NCBI GenBank assembly: GCA_902492825.1
Contig: CABUMZ010000004.1
Location: 1-32,211 of the forward strand
Reading direction: 5' to 3'
Source: an uncultured Collinsella sp.
Lineage (GTDB): Bacteria; Actinomycetota; Coriobacteriia; Coriobacteriales; Coriobacteriaceae
Length of the DNA: 32,211 nt
Part shown: positions 7,342 through 15,457 of the stretch, one piece after another
Layout: each line of letters begins with the position of its first letter
How positions within the stretch are numbered: position 1 is the stretch's first letter
Made by a program: the position numbers and the translations under genes
The notes under the pieces: model-generated
What the model saw: the letters and a program-made list of their open reading frames with translations, nothing else
Told to the model about the DNA's origin: nothing
Databases searched by the model: none

Positions 7342-8373
7342 CTATGCGCGCGAAGCTGCCGTGGTATGTCGAACGATGAGCTGACCGGGGATGCGAATGG
7401 CGACAGCCTTGTCCGATGCCCCCGCCTTGGGAACCGCATGCTCGAACACCTCGCGTCCGCGCTGATGCAGATCGAATCGAACGGTCGTGAGCTCGTTGTG
7501 CGCGACAAAGTCGTCGAGCGAGTCGTCGACGCCCACCACGCTCACGTCCTCGGGCACACGCAGGCCGCTGTCGCGCAGCGCCGCGATGGCACCGTTTGCC
7601 ATCTGGTCGTTCGCCGCGTAAATCGCCGTCATGGTGCGATCGTGCTCGGCCAGATACCTGCCGGCCTCGTAACCACTATTGGCAGACCAGTCGCCCTCGA
7701 GCGGCTCCACCGGTTTAATATGCCTGCGCTCGAGCGCGTCTTTCCAGCCGGCGCGGCGGAACTGCTCGTCCACCGAGAAGGACGGACCACCGATATAGCG
7801 GATCTGTTCGTGGCCAAGCTCAAACAGGTGATCCATAAGCAGCAGCGAGCAGCCGTAATGGTCGGAGTCGACCGTGGTCACCCGCGGGTGCGCATACATG
7901 GTGACGATAACCGTGCCGATACCCGGCAACGGATCAAACGTCTCAAAATCGGGCGCCATACGACTCATGCCGATGATGATGCCGTCCACCGGCAGTGCGG
8001 CCATACGACGCGTGGCCTCGGCAAGCGAAAACTCTTCGGTCTTGGACATCTCGACCAGCGTGATGGCGCAATTATGCTCGCGAGCAGCGCTGGCGATGCC
8101 GTCGATCATTGAGAGGTTGCCAAACTTGGTGACATCGTTGATGCATAGGCCGACCGAATGGTAACGGCCGTCGCGCAGCGAGCGACCGGCATAACTCGGA
8201 CGAAAGCCGAGCTCTTGCATAGCAGCCTGCACGCGCTGGCGCGTCTGCTCGTTAACGTTGGGCAAGCCGTTGGCGACGCGCGAAACCGTCTGCTGCGAAA
8301 CGCCGGCAGCGCGGGCGACGTCAGCCATGGAGACCGGACGCGAACTGGTATCGTTGGACGGGCGCCTTGCCAC
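7342..8373 (-). CDS. LacI-family repressor, probably of galKT
   Basis: A 343-residue LacI/GalR regulator. The N-terminal helix-turn-helix is SMADVARAAGVSQQTVSRVA, followed by the hinge region (FRPSYAGRSLRDGRY). The periplasmic-binding-protein-like sensor domain follows, with GLCINDVTKFG, the effector-cleft segment YAANDQMANGAIAALRDSG and VSVVGVDDSLDDF. The GTG start at 8373 has AAGGTG 5 nt upstream. It is divergent from galK and the shared intergenic region carries three operator-like sites, so autoregulation and galKT control are likely. The effector is presumably galactose or a derivative (inference from context). Confidence 0.9.
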   Translation of the reverse strand: MARRPSNDTSSRPVSMADVARAAGVSQQTVSRVANGLPNVNEQTRQRVQAAMQELGFRPSYAGRSLRDGRYHSVGLCINDVTKFGNLSMIDGIASAAREHNCAITLVEMSKTEEFSLAEATRRMAALPVDGIIIGMSRMAPDFETFDPLPGIGTVIVTMYAHPRVTTVDSDHYGCSLLLMDHLFELGHEQIRYIGGPSFSVDEQFRRAGWKDALERRHIKPVEPLEGDWSANSGYEAGRYLAEHDRTMTAIYAANDQMANGAIAALRDSGLRVPEDVSVVGVDDSLDDFVAHNELTTVRFDLHQRGREVFEHAVPKAGASDKAVAIRIPGQLIVRHTTAASRA

Positions 8374-8711
8374 AGGATCACCTTCACCCTTGCGAGATCT
8401 GAATAGCGTGAATGCCGGCCCGGGCAGAAATACATCCCGCGCCGAGGCCCGCTATCGTCGGACGCATGTTAACGTACTCTACTTTTTCTATCTGCATCTC
8501 TTCTGCTTTATAAGTCCATACGGCAGTACCGTTCACGGCTGAATTTCTACCGATTACCAGATTCCCAAAAAGTGATAAGCGATGTGTTATGAGTACGTTA
8601 ACATAGCCTGTAACATGCGATATCGTGAACACTCGCTTCATGCCGCTTCAAGTTGTTAACGTACTCATAACGACGCAAAACCCACCCGTGCGCGCCAAGG
8701 AAAGGACCCCC
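8374..8711. promoter_or_regulatory. lacI/galK divergent control region
   Basis: A 338-bp region with three sites of the frame ATGnnnACGTnnnCAT: 8466-8481 (ATGTTAACGTACTC, last triplet degenerate), 8589-8604 (ATGAGTACGTTAACAT, exact) and 8653-8668 (TTGTTAACGTACTCAT, one change). All three share GTTAACGTACTC or its complement. ACCGTTCACGG at 8528-8538 is a separate motif found in the other sugar promoters. galK has AAAGGA just before its ATG. Confidence 0.65.
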
Positions 8712-9917
8712 ATGACCACCCCCGACGAAAAGACATTCGCCACGCTCACCAAGCTGTTTGAGGAGGAGTTTGGCCCCATCGGCGACCGCCAGGTGCTCTA
8801 CGTGCACGCGCCCGGCCGTTCCGAGATCAGCGGCAACCACACCGACCACGAGGGCGGCCACGTTATCGCCGGCTCGCTCGATGTCGCCGTTGACGGCATC
8901 GCCGTGGCAACCGACTCCAACAAGATTCGCGTAGCCGACGAGGGCTATCCCACGTTTGAAATCACGCTCGACACGCTAGACGTTCAGGAGTCCGAGAAGG
9001 GCACGTCCGCAAGCCTCGTCCGCGGTATGGCCCACGAGATTGCAGCTCTGGGCGTTGAGCCCCAGGGCTTCGACTTCGCCTTCACCTGCTCCGTCCCCTC
9101 GGGTGGCGGTCTTTCCAGCTCTGCCGCCGTCGAGGCCGCATACGGTCGTACCATGGAAACCCTCTGGGGCGCACCCGCCATTGAGCCCGTCGCGCTCGCC
9201 CAGATGAGCCAGCGCACCGAGAACAACTATTACGGCAAGCCCTGCGGTCTGATGGACCAGGCCGCCGTATGTCTGGGCGGCCTTGCCTACATGGACTTTG
9301 AGGACCAGGCTCAGCCTAAAACCCAGAAGCTCGAGCTCAACTTTGAGGATCACGGCTATGCGCTTGTGCTCGTTAAAGTGGGCGCCGACCACGTGGCCGC
9401 CACCGACGACTACGCCGCCGTTCCGCGCGAGATGCAGGACGTCGCCGCCGAGTTTGGCAAGGCACGCCTGTGCGAGGTAAACGTTGCCGACTTTGACGCC
9501 AAGCTCCCCGAGCTGCGCGCCAAGCTGGGCGACCGCGCCTGCCTGCGCGCCGTTCACTACTGGTACGAGAACGGCCTGGTCGACAAGCGCTGGGCGGCCC
9601 TGAACGCCGGCGACATCGACCAGTTCCTGGTCCTGACGCGCGAGTCCGGCGCCAGCTCTGCCATGTACCTGCAGAATGTCGTCGCCAAGCTGGGCTCCGA
9701 GCAGCCCTCAATGTATGCGCTTGCTCTTGCGGAGCATGTGCTCGACGGCCGTGGTGCCGTGCGCATCCACGGCGGCGGCTTTGGCGGCACCATTCAGGCC
9801 TTCGTGCCGCTCGACCTGGTCGACACCTTTATTACCAAGATGAACAGCTGGCTGGGCGAGGGCTCTGCCCGCCATTACGCAATTTCTGACAAGGGGGCTT
9901 ACGCGGCATGGCTGTAA
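8712..9917 (+). CDS. galK: Galactokinase
   Basis: A 401-residue GHMP kinase that phosphorylates galactose to galactose 1-phosphate with ATP, first step of the Leloir pathway. Motif 1 is APGRSEISGNHTDHEGGH (galactokinase signature, with Asn for the usual Glu before HTD). Motif 2 is VPSGGGLSSSAAVEAA, the ATP-binding loop. GKPCGLMDQ carries the catalytic region, and motif 3 is IHGGGFGGTIQAF. The start at 8712 follows AGGAAAGGA. The stop codon overlaps the start of galT by 10 nt, implying translational coupling. Control is likely through the three LacI-type sites upstream. Lactose cleaved without phosphorylation, or free galactose, would feed this enzyme. Confidence 0.95.
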   Translation: MTTPDEKTFATLTKLFEEEFGPIGDRQVLYVHAPGRSEISGNHTDHEGGHVIAGSLDVAVDGIAVATDSNKIRVADEGYPTFEITLDTLDVQESEKGTSASLVRGMAHEIAALGVEPQGFDFAFTCSVPSGGGLSSSAAVEAAYGRTMETLWGAPAIEPVALAQMSQRTENNYYGKPCGLMDQAAVCLGGLAYMDFEDQAQPKTQKLELNFEDHGYALVLVKVGADHVAATDDYAAVPREMQDVAAEFGKARLCEVNVADFDAKLPELRAKLGDRACLRAVHYWYENGLVDKRWAALNAGDIDQFLVLTRESGASSAMYLQNVVAKLGSEQPSMYALALAEHVLDGRGAVRIHGGGFGGTIQAFVPLDLVDTFITKMNSWLGEGSARHYAISDKGAYAAWL

Positions 9918-11536
9918 CGACTGATGTGCGCGAGGCTGCGCAGGGCCTCGTCGAATATGCCATCCACCGATCGATGATCGGCCAGGACGATCGCATCTGG
10001 GCATACAACACCGTTCTCGAGTGCATCGGCGCCACGGGGCCGGCACTCGACATGGCCTGGGCACTCCAGGTTGAGAAACTCTCGCTCTTGCACCCCGATA
10101 CCCTGCCCGACTTTGACCTTGAAGGCACGCTTGCCGCGCTTGCCGAGACTGCCGTTGCCAACGGTGCTGCCGAGGACACGGCGTCGGGCCGCGATCGCAT
10201 CGCCATGCGCATCATGGGCGCGCTCATGCCGAGGCCTTCGGTTGTAAACGAGGAATTCAATGGGCGTATGGGCGTCAACGAGCCCCGTGCCGCGACCGAC
10301 TGGTTCTACGGCCTGTGCTGCGACGCCGGCTACGTGCGCCGTGCCGCCATCGCGCGCAACATCAAATGGAGCACCCCCACCAACTGGGGCGATCTTGAGA
10401 TCACCATCAACCTGTCCAAGCCCGAGAAGGACCCGCGCGATATCGCCGCGGCAGGTGCAGCTAAGAACACGGACGAGAAGTATCCCGCCTGCCAGCTCTG
10501 CATCGAAAACGAGGGCTATCCCGGACGCTCCGCCGCAGCCGACGGCGGAGCTCACCCCGCCCGCCAGAATCTGCGCGTTATCCCCATCCAGCTCGACGGC
10601 GAGCGCTGGGGCTTCCAGTACAGCCCGTACGCGTACTTTAACGAGCACTGCATTGCCATGAGCTCCGAGCATCGTCCGATGCACGTCGACCGCAAGGGCC
10701 TGACCTGCCTGCTCGACTTTGTGGACCTGTTCCCGCATTACTTCATCGGCTCCAACGCCGACCTGCCCATCGTGGGCGGCTCGATCTTGTCGCACGACCA
10801 CTTCCAGGGCGGCGCACACGAGTTCCCCATGATGCACGCCGCCGAGGTCTCGCAGTTTAGCGTGCCCGGTTTTGACCAGGTCAGCGGTAGCGTGCTGCAG
10901 TGGCCGCTCTCGGTGCTGCGCCTGCGCTCGCATGACCGCGCTCAGCTGCTCGATGCCGCCGAGAAGATTATCCTCGCCTGGCGCGAGTGGAGCGATGAGT
11001 CTGTTGGCGTCATCGCGCACACAGCCGATGGCGTGGCGCACAATACCGTGACGCCCGTCATTCGCCGCGTAGACTCCCGCGGCAACGCCGGCGGCGAAAT
11101 CTACGAGGCCTACCTGGCGCTTCGCTGCAACATCACGACCGACGAGCATCCGCTGGGCGTTTTCCACCCGCATGCCGAGTATCACCACATTAAGAAGGAG
11201 AACATCGGCCTGATCGAGGTCATGGGCCTGGCGATTTTGCCGCCGCGCTTGGTTCCCGAGCTCGGCGCTGTCCGCGAGCACCTGCTGGCGGCCAAGGCCG
11301 ATGCCAGCTACGATCTCGCCGGTGCGCTCGAGGGCGACGACCTTTGCCGCAGCCATGCCGCATGGGCCGAGGACGTCTTTGCTCGTCGTGCCGATGAGCT
11401 TACGGCGGATAACGCTATCGACATCCTGCACGAGGAGGTCGGTGTGGTGTTTGGCCACGTGCTCGACAACGCCGGCGTCTTTAAATGGGACGAAGCCGGC
11501 CGCGCCGCCCAACAGCGCTTCATCAACTCGCTGTAG
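9908..11536 (+). CDS. galT: Galactose-1-phosphate uridylyltransferase, Firmicute-type (GalT class 2)
   Basis: A 542-residue protein of the long GalT class 2 type, which differs from the roughly 350-residue E. coli enzyme. It exchanges UMP between UDP-glucose and galactose 1-phosphate. Recognisable segments are NEEFNGRMGVNEPRAATDWFY, KYPACQLCIENEGYPGR, YSPYAYFNEHCIAMSSEH, the conserved GGSILSHDHFQGGAHEFPM and GVFHPHAEYHHIKKENIGLIE. The ATG lies inside the last codons of galK. A strong terminator follows at 11588. No galE is present in the window, so UDP-glucose 4-epimerase must be encoded elsewhere. Confidence 0.94.
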   Translation: MAVTTDVREAAQGLVEYAIHRSMIGQDDRIWAYNTVLECIGATGPALDMAWALQVEKLSLLHPDTLPDFDLEGTLAALAETAVANGAAEDTASGRDRIAMRIMGALMPRPSVVNEEFNGRMGVNEPRAATDWFYGLCCDAGYVRRAAIARNIKWSTPTNWGDLEITINLSKPEKDPRDIAAAGAAKNTDEKYPACQLCIENEGYPGRSAAADGGAHPARQNLRVIPIQLDGERWGFQYSPYAYFNEHCIAMSSEHRPMHVDRKGLTCLLDFVDLFPHYFIGSNADLPIVGGSILSHDHFQGGAHEFPMMHAAEVSQFSVPGFDQVSGSVLQWPLSVLRLRSHDRAQLLDAAEKIILAWREWSDESVGVIAHTADGVAHNTVTPVIRRVDSRGNAGGEIYEAYLALRCNITTDEHPLGVFHPHAEYHHIKKENIGLIEVMGLAILPPRLVPELGAVREHLLAAKADASYDLAGALEGDDLCRSHAAWAEDVFARRADELTADNAIDILHEEVGVVFGHVLDNAGVFKWDEAGRAAQQRFINSL

Positions 11537-11587
11537 CATACGAGTTCGAGCCTCATCAGCGGCCACGACATAACCGCCCACACGACA

Positions 11588-11627
11588 ACGGCGCCCGCCG
11601 GCAACATCGCCGGCGGGCGCCGTTTTT
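11588..11627 (+). terminator. Rho-independent terminator of galKT
   Basis: ACGGCGCCCGCCGGC (11588-11602) pairs perfectly with 11609-11623 across a 6-nt loop and is followed by GTTTTTG. It lies about 50 bp after the galT stop. Confidence 0.9.
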
Positions 11628-11631
11628 GAGT

Positions 11632-11702
11632 GTAGTCATTGGGGTCATTCTTAAGGGGCGTTCTTAAACGACTAGTCATTAAAGAGCGTCCCCAATGACT
11701 AC
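11632..11702. repeat. Inverted repeat with 13-bp perfect arms
   Basis: GTAGTCATTGGGG (11632-11644) and its exact complement (11690-11702) flank a 45-nt centre that contains a further TAGTCATT and two TTCTTAA copies. The outer sequence CCCCAATGACTA recurs at 16584-16595, next to another hairpin, which suggests an interspersed family. It may be a degenerate mobile remnant or a structured transcript. Confidence 0.55.
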
Positions 11703-11742
11703 TTGCGACCAAGGCAACGCCGGTGTCTTGGCAACGACAGCG

Positions 11743-11841
11743 AAAACGCCCCTAAGCGAGCAAGGTGACGTGAAAGAGGAGGGCATTGACCTTTTGGTCA
11801 TGCCCGACGATTGAACGTCAGATTGCCGCTTAGGGGCGTTT
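11743..11841. ncRNA. Structured element, copy 1 (candidate ncRNA or cis element)
   Basis: Four nested helices form one long arm. P1 is AAACGCCCCTAAGCG at 11744-11758 with 11827-11841. P2 is GCAA/TTGC (11760-11763 with 11823-11826). P3 is TGACGT/ACGTCA (11766-11771 with 11815-11820). P4 is 11781-11791 with 11796-11805 around a TTTT loop. The internal loop GAAAGAGGAG (11772-11781) faces CGACGATTGA (11805-11814). The same loop sequences recur in copy 2 at 13992-14088, while the stems differ. It lies between the galT terminator and the 3' end of lacC. The strand of transcription is unresolved. Confidence 0.55.
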
Positions 11842-11883
11842 GCAGCGTCGCGCCGTTACGCGGTTTGGTAAAACCGCGTAACC

Positions 11884-12819
11884 CTACAGTTCAGTCACGA
11901 CAACGCTGTTGTAGACCTCGTCCCAGCGGTCCATAACCAAATGCCCGGTCTTGGGATCCATGGCGTTGAGCTTGCCGCAGGTATTGGCGGTCTTGAGCAC
12001 CGTGACGTCGTCGGCGCCGGCAGCAATGGCATGCGCAAAGCCGGCGATGGTCGAGTCGCCGGAACCCGTCGCGTTCACAGCCGCAATCGCGGGCGTCTTG
12101 GCGCGGAACGCGCGACCCTCATGGAAGCCCACCGAACCGGCAGCGCCCATCGAGACGACAACCCAGGGAATACCGGCAAAGCGGCCATCGGCGGCGAGCG
12201 CCTCGCGCAGGGCATCGACATCATCAGTCGTAAAGGACGTACCCAGCAGGCCGTTAATCTCGGTCAGGTTGGGCTTTACGAGCTCAGGCTTAGCGTCGGA
12301 CTCAAGCGCGGCCTCCAGCGATGCACCCGAGGTATCGAGCAGCACCTTGGCGCCCGCCTCCTCAGCGATCTTGACGAGCTCGGCATAGTAGCCGGCATCG
12401 ACGCCGCGCGGCAGCGAGCCCGAAAGCGTCACAACGTCCGCCTTCGCTGCAAGCTCGGCGAACTTGGCCGTAAAGGCCTCGAGCTCGGCCGGGGCGATCT
12501 GCGGGCCGCTCTCCAGCAGCTCGGTCTGGTTGCCCTCGTGCAGGATATTCAGGCAGATGCGCGTCTCACCGGCGATGGGCACAAAGTCGTTCTTGACGCC
12601 ATCGGCATCCATGAGCTCGGCCATATAGGCACCCATGTGACCGCCGAGCAGACCGGTCGCGAGCACATCGTCGCCCAACTGCAGCAGCACACGGCTCACG
12701 TTGAGGCCCTTGCCGCCAGCGGTCTTTTCGGGCGTCACACGGTTAACATCGTCGATGATCAGCTTATCGAGCTGATAGCGCGTATCAATCGACGGGTTCA
12801 TGGTAACGGTCAGAATCAT
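11884..12819 (-). CDS. lacC: Tagatose-6-phosphate kinase (PfkB family)
   Basis: A 311-residue sugar-phosphate kinase that converts tagatose 6-phosphate to tagatose 1,6-bisphosphate. It starts MILTVTMNPSIDTRYQLDKL; the substrate-binding TAGGKGLNVSRVL and GETRICLNILHEGNQTELLE segments follow LacC closely. SGSLPRG and the PfkB signature VNATGSGDSTIAGF, with catalytic base about Asp255, complete the active site. Length matches LacC (about 310). ATG 12819 has AGGAG 6 nt upstream. It follows the lacX-type gene after about 56 nt in the same direction, so it is likely co-transcribed. 1-Phosphofructokinase is the main alternative within the family, but the lacA/lacB context argues for LacC. Confidence 0.92.
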   Translation of the reverse strand: MILTVTMNPSIDTRYQLDKLIIDDVNRVTPEKTAGGKGLNVSRVLLQLGDDVLATGLLGGHMGAYMAELMDADGVKNDFVPIAGETRICLNILHEGNQTELLESGPQIAPAELEAFTAKFAELAAKADVVTLSGSLPRGVDAGYYAELVKIAEEAGAKVLLDTSGASLEAALESDAKPELVKPNLTEINGLLGTSFTTDDVDALREALAADGRFAGIPWVVVSMGAAGSVGFHEGRAFRAKTPAIAAVNATGSGDSTIAGFAHAIAAGADDVTVLKTANTCGKLNAMDPKTGHLVMDRWDEVYNSVVVTEL

Positions 12820-12875
12820 ATTGAACTCCTGTTTCCGGGGCACGACACGCGCAGCCCCAAACATACGATAGCTCG

Positions 12876-13757
12876 TTAAAGGATCTCGATCTCAAAGCCG
12901 CGGGTGACGGTCTCCCCCGGCTTGGCCACCAGGCAGCCGCGCTTGTGCTCCAGAATATCGTCCTCGTCGGAGCAGGTGGACAGGCCGCCCCACGGTTCCA
13001 CGGCCACAAAGTCGCCCTCGGGCTTGCTCCACACAATCAGGTACGGCATATCGGGGAACGTCAGGCGCACGCCCTTGTCCTCGGTCTTCTTGGTCAGCGT
13101 AACCACGCGGCTCTCGAGCACGTCGAAGATGGTCTCCGCGAAGTCAAAGAGTTCATGGGTAAGCGGCAGGTTCTGGCCGATCATGGGGTTCTTGCTGCGA
13201 TGCTCAACATCAATCAGGCCCGTCGAGGGAACGGCAGTACAGAGCTCGGTGGCCTCACGCTGTTCAAAACGGAGCTCGTAGTCGTCATAGGACTCGCCCT
13301 CGTCGAGCGGACACTTAAAGCCGGGGTGACCGCCCGCAAAGAACGGCATGTCCTCGGTGCCCTCATTGGTCACCTCGTACGACACGGCCACCTTTTCCGA
13401 ATCAATCGTGTAACGAGCAACGATCTTAAACGGATACGGGTACTGCTCGAGCAACTCGGCATGGTCGGTAGAGCTTAGGCTCAGCGCAACCATGTTGTCG
13501 CTCTGTTCCTCGAGCTTCCACTCCTGTTTGCGCGCAAAGCCGTGGCGGGCGAGCTTTACCTCGCGGCCGCCCATGGTCATTGCGCGACCGTCACGAAGGC
13601 CGCCGCAGATCGGGAAACAAATGGGTGCCTGGCCCGACCACACCGCCGGGTCGCCCTGCCACAGGTACTCACGGCCGTTGGCCGTAATAGAAGTGAACGA
13701 CCCGCCCGCCGTGCTCAGTGCCACGCGGATAGAACCGTTATCAAGAACAAACTCCAT
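12876..13757 (-). CDS. lacX: Aldose 1-epimerase family protein, LacX-like
   Basis: A 293-residue galactose mutarotase-type protein. It begins MEFVLDNGSIRVALSTAGGS and carries FPICGGLRDG, the conserved RHGFAR and GGHPGFKCPL histidines, and the general-base region GDFVAVEPWGG. The short PFKIVARYTI/VSYEVTNEG core matches LacX of streptococcal and lactococcal lac operons more than classical GalM. It would interconvert anomers of galactose or galactose 6-phosphate, which supports both the Leloir and tagatose routes; the exact substrate of LacX is not settled. ATG 13757 has GAAGG 5 nt upstream. It is the first gene of the lacX-lacC pair, 376 bp downstream of lacB. Confidence 0.85.
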   Translation of the reverse strand: MEFVLDNGSIRVALSTAGGSFTSITANGREYLWQGDPAVWSGQAPICFPICGGLRDGRAMTMGGREVKLARHGFARKQEWKLEEQSDNMVALSLSSTDHAELLEQYPYPFKIVARYTIDSEKVAVSYEVTNEGTEDMPFFAGGHPGFKCPLDEGESYDDYELRFEQREATELCTAVPSTGLIDVEHRSKNPMIGQNLPLTHELFDFAETIFDVLESRVVTLTKKTEDKGVRLTFPDMPYLIVWSKPEGDFVAVEPWGGLSTCSDEDDILEHKRGCLVAKPGETVTRGFEIEIL

Positions 13758-13991
13758 AGGAGCCTTCCCTTTCTTACGACAGCCCGCCAAGTCAATAGGG
13801 CTGATAGAAAACCGGCCCGCGCCCCCTCACAGAAACGCGAGCCGTCAATTGAAAAGCTGCAAATCGCCAAGTACAGCCAAGAGCGAAGCACTCAAGCCAA
13901 GCAAGCAAACGTGTTATCGGAGCAGCTCGCCGTACCAGAACACTTCGCAACAACAGGGGCGATCTCGCAGGTCACTCAAACGTCAGCGAGC
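13758..13991. other. Intergenic stretch between structured element and lacX
   Basis: About 230 bp without a convincing gene. On the minus strand TTGACT and TTGACG occur near the lacX start but without a matching -10. No strong hairpin is visible here; the hairpins lie further right (13992-14128). Confidence 0.4.
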
Positions 13992-14088
13992 GGCGCTCAG
14001 GTGCCCCAGGTCGCCGCGAAAGAGGAGCGACGCGTACTTCATGTACGCGAGCGACGGTTTGAGCGGCGAGATGGGGTGCCTGAGCGCC
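13992..14088. ncRNA. Structured element, copy 2 (candidate ncRNA or cis element)
   Basis: The outer helix GGCGCTCAGGTGCCCCA (13992-14008) pairs with 14072-14088. The only irregularity is a central TG facing TG, which would form two G-U wobbles in a plus-strand RNA but A-C mismatches on the minus strand. The second helix is TCGCCGC/GCGGCGA (14011-14017 with 14063-14069). The third is CGCGTAC/GTACGCG (14031-14037 with 14043-14049). The loops AGG (14008-14010), GAAAGAGGAG (14018-14027), CGACGGTTTGA (14052-14062) and GAT (14070-14072) match copy 1. It lies between lacB and lacX. Confidence 0.6.
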
Positions 14089-14104
14089 GCGCAGCGTCGA
14101 CCGG

Positions 14105-14128
14105 TCCGGCGTTCGGTAGAACGCCGGA
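14105..14128. terminator. Hairpin directly after lacB
   Basis: TCCGGCGTTC (14105-14114) and its complement (14119-14128) enclose a GGTA loop, 5 bp beyond the lacB stop. There is no T run on the minus strand, so it may stabilise or attenuate the mRNA rather than fully terminate it. Confidence 0.5.
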
Positions 14129-14133
14129 ACCCC

Positions 14134-14658
14134 TTAGTCGTGGTACTCGCCGCGGTCCCACTTCTCGAGGAACTCGTCAAAGAAGTGCGGGTCAGCCTGA
14201 GCCTCGGCGTCGGCCTTATTGCAGGCATCGATCTTGGCGATCAGGGCATCGTGCTCGGGGGTCTTCTCGTAGGGCTCCTCCAGGAAGGCAAGCATGATAT
14301 CGGCCATCAGGAACTCGCCGGTAATCTTGCCGCCAAAGCCCACGATGTTGGCGTTGAGCTCGCGACGGGCATACAGGGCAGAGGTCATGTCGCGGACCAG
14401 GGCGCAGCGGGCGCCGGGAACCTTGTTGACGGCGTTGGTGATGCCGATGCCGGTGCCGCACAGGGCCACGCCAAAGTCGGCCTTGCCTCTGGCAACAGCC
14501 TCGCCCACGGCCTTACCGTAGATGGGATAGTGCGTACGGGTGTGGCTGTAGGTGCCGCAGTCGAGCACCTTGTAACCAGCCTGCTCCAGGCGGTCGGCCA
14601 GATAGATCTTCTCGTCCGTAACGATATGGTCGCAACCGATTGCGATGGTCTTCTTCAT
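14134..14658 (-). CDS. lacB: Galactose-6-phosphate isomerase subunit LacB
   Basis: A 174-residue RpiB/LacAB-family subunit. With LacA it converts galactose 6-phosphate to tagatose 6-phosphate. It starts MKKTIAIGCDHIVTDEK and continues with RTHYPIYGKAVGEAV, the active-site segment GVALCGTGIGITNAVNKVPG with its Cys, and LVRDMTSALYARRELNANI. It ends in QADPHFFDEFLEKWDRGEYHD, all characteristic of LacB (about 171 residues). AAAGGA lies 7 nt before ATG 14658. It follows lacA after 63 nt in the same direction. A hairpin and the structured element copy 2 lie immediately downstream. Confidence 0.95.
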   Translation of the reverse strand: MKKTIAIGCDHIVTDEKIYLADRLEQAGYKVLDCGTYSHTRTHYPIYGKAVGEAVARGKADFGVALCGTGIGITNAVNKVPGARCALVRDMTSALYARRELNANIVGFGGKITGEFLMADIMLAFLEEPYEKTPEHDALIAKIDACNKADAEAQADPHFFDEFLEKWDRGEYHD

Positions 14659-14721
14659 CAGAACGTCCTTTCGTCTGAATTCACAAGTTGAGGTAGAAGT
14701 TCGAGTTCTCGGTGGCTCTCG

Positions 14722-15150
14722 TTAGGCCATCTTGTTGAGCATGTCGACACGGATCTGGTGACGGCCGCCGGCGTACTGGGCGCGCAGGAACTCGCGGGCG
14801 ATCTTCTTGGCGACCTCGGTGCCCACAACGCCCGGGCCCATGGTGACCATGCGCGAGCCGTTGTGCTCGCGGGTCATGTAGGCGGAACGCTCGTCGGAAA
14901 TGTTGGCGACGACCATGCCCTTGATCTTGACGGCGGCCATATAGGAGCCGACGCCGTGCTTATCGAATGCGAAGCCCTGGGAATCCTTGTGCTCCAGCAG
15001 GTCCTTGGCAACGGCGGTCGCGGAATCGACAAAGTCCGCGGCAGGGGTCTCGGAATAGTCGACGACCTCGTGACCGTCGGCGATGAGCATCTCCTTGATG
15101 GACTCCTTCATCGACATACCGTCGGCATCGGAAGCGATTACAACCCTCAT
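14722..15150 (-). CDS. lacA: Galactose-6-phosphate isomerase subunit LacA
   Basis: A 142-residue partner of LacB in galactose-6-phosphate isomerase. The N-terminus MRVVIASDADGMSMKESIKE, the segment KIKGMVVANISDERSAYMTREHN, and the C-terminus YAGGRHQIRVDMLNKMA match LacA proteins of lactic acid bacteria almost throughout. It lacks the LacB-type Cys, as expected for the A subunit. AAGGAGG lies 5 nt before ATG 15150. It is the first gene of the lacAB unit. A -10/-35 pair with a DeoR-type motif in the spacer lies at 15256-15284. Confidence 0.95.
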   Translation of the reverse strand: MRVVIASDADGMSMKESIKEMLIADGHEVVDYSETPAADFVDSATAVAKDLLEHKDSQGFAFDKHGVGSYMAAVKIKGMVVANISDERSAYMTREHNGSRMVTMGPGVVGTEVAKKIAREFLRAQYAGGRHQIRVDMLNKMA

Positions 15151-15335
15151 GACATCCTCCTTGAGAGATACGCAGGTGCGTAGTTTCTGTTTGGAAGTGT
15201 TGAATCGCGTTCAGGTCCGGGCATCTGAATGTGCGGTTCTTCACTGTTCATGTTTATTTGAACACATTCGAACAGTAACTGCAACAACTATTTGTTTATC
15301 TTTGTTCTTTTTTGAACAAATACCGTTCACGGATG
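15151..15335 (-). promoter_or_regulatory. lacAB promoter and operator region
   Basis: On the minus strand TTGCAG (15279-15284) and TCAAAT (15256-15261) are spaced 17 bp. Inside the spacer lies CACATTCGAACA (15263-15274), a relative of the CAATATCGAACA motif. Further palindromes nearby are TTTGTTC/GAACAAA at 15301-15320 and GTTCA/TGAAC at 15246-15263. ACCGTTCACGG is at 15322-15332. The clustered GTTC/GAAC half-sites suggest repression by a DeoR-type protein. Confidence 0.5.
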
Positions 15336-15390
15336 ATTGCTGACCGTTTGAGCCGGGCGCGGACGCAGCGACCATGTGTTCAACAAACAA

Positions 15391-15423
15391 AAGGGCGACC
15401 GAGAACGCGTCTCGGCCGCCCTT
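15391..15423 (-). terminator. Terminator of the membrane-protein gene
   Basis: AAGGGCGACCGAG (15391-15403) pairs with 15411-15423 with a single mismatch; on the minus strand the stem is followed by TTTTGTTTG. It separates the membrane-protein gene from lacA. Confidence 0.8.
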
Positions 15424-15457
15424 CGGCGGTATTCCCCGGTATATACAGCTGTTTTAG

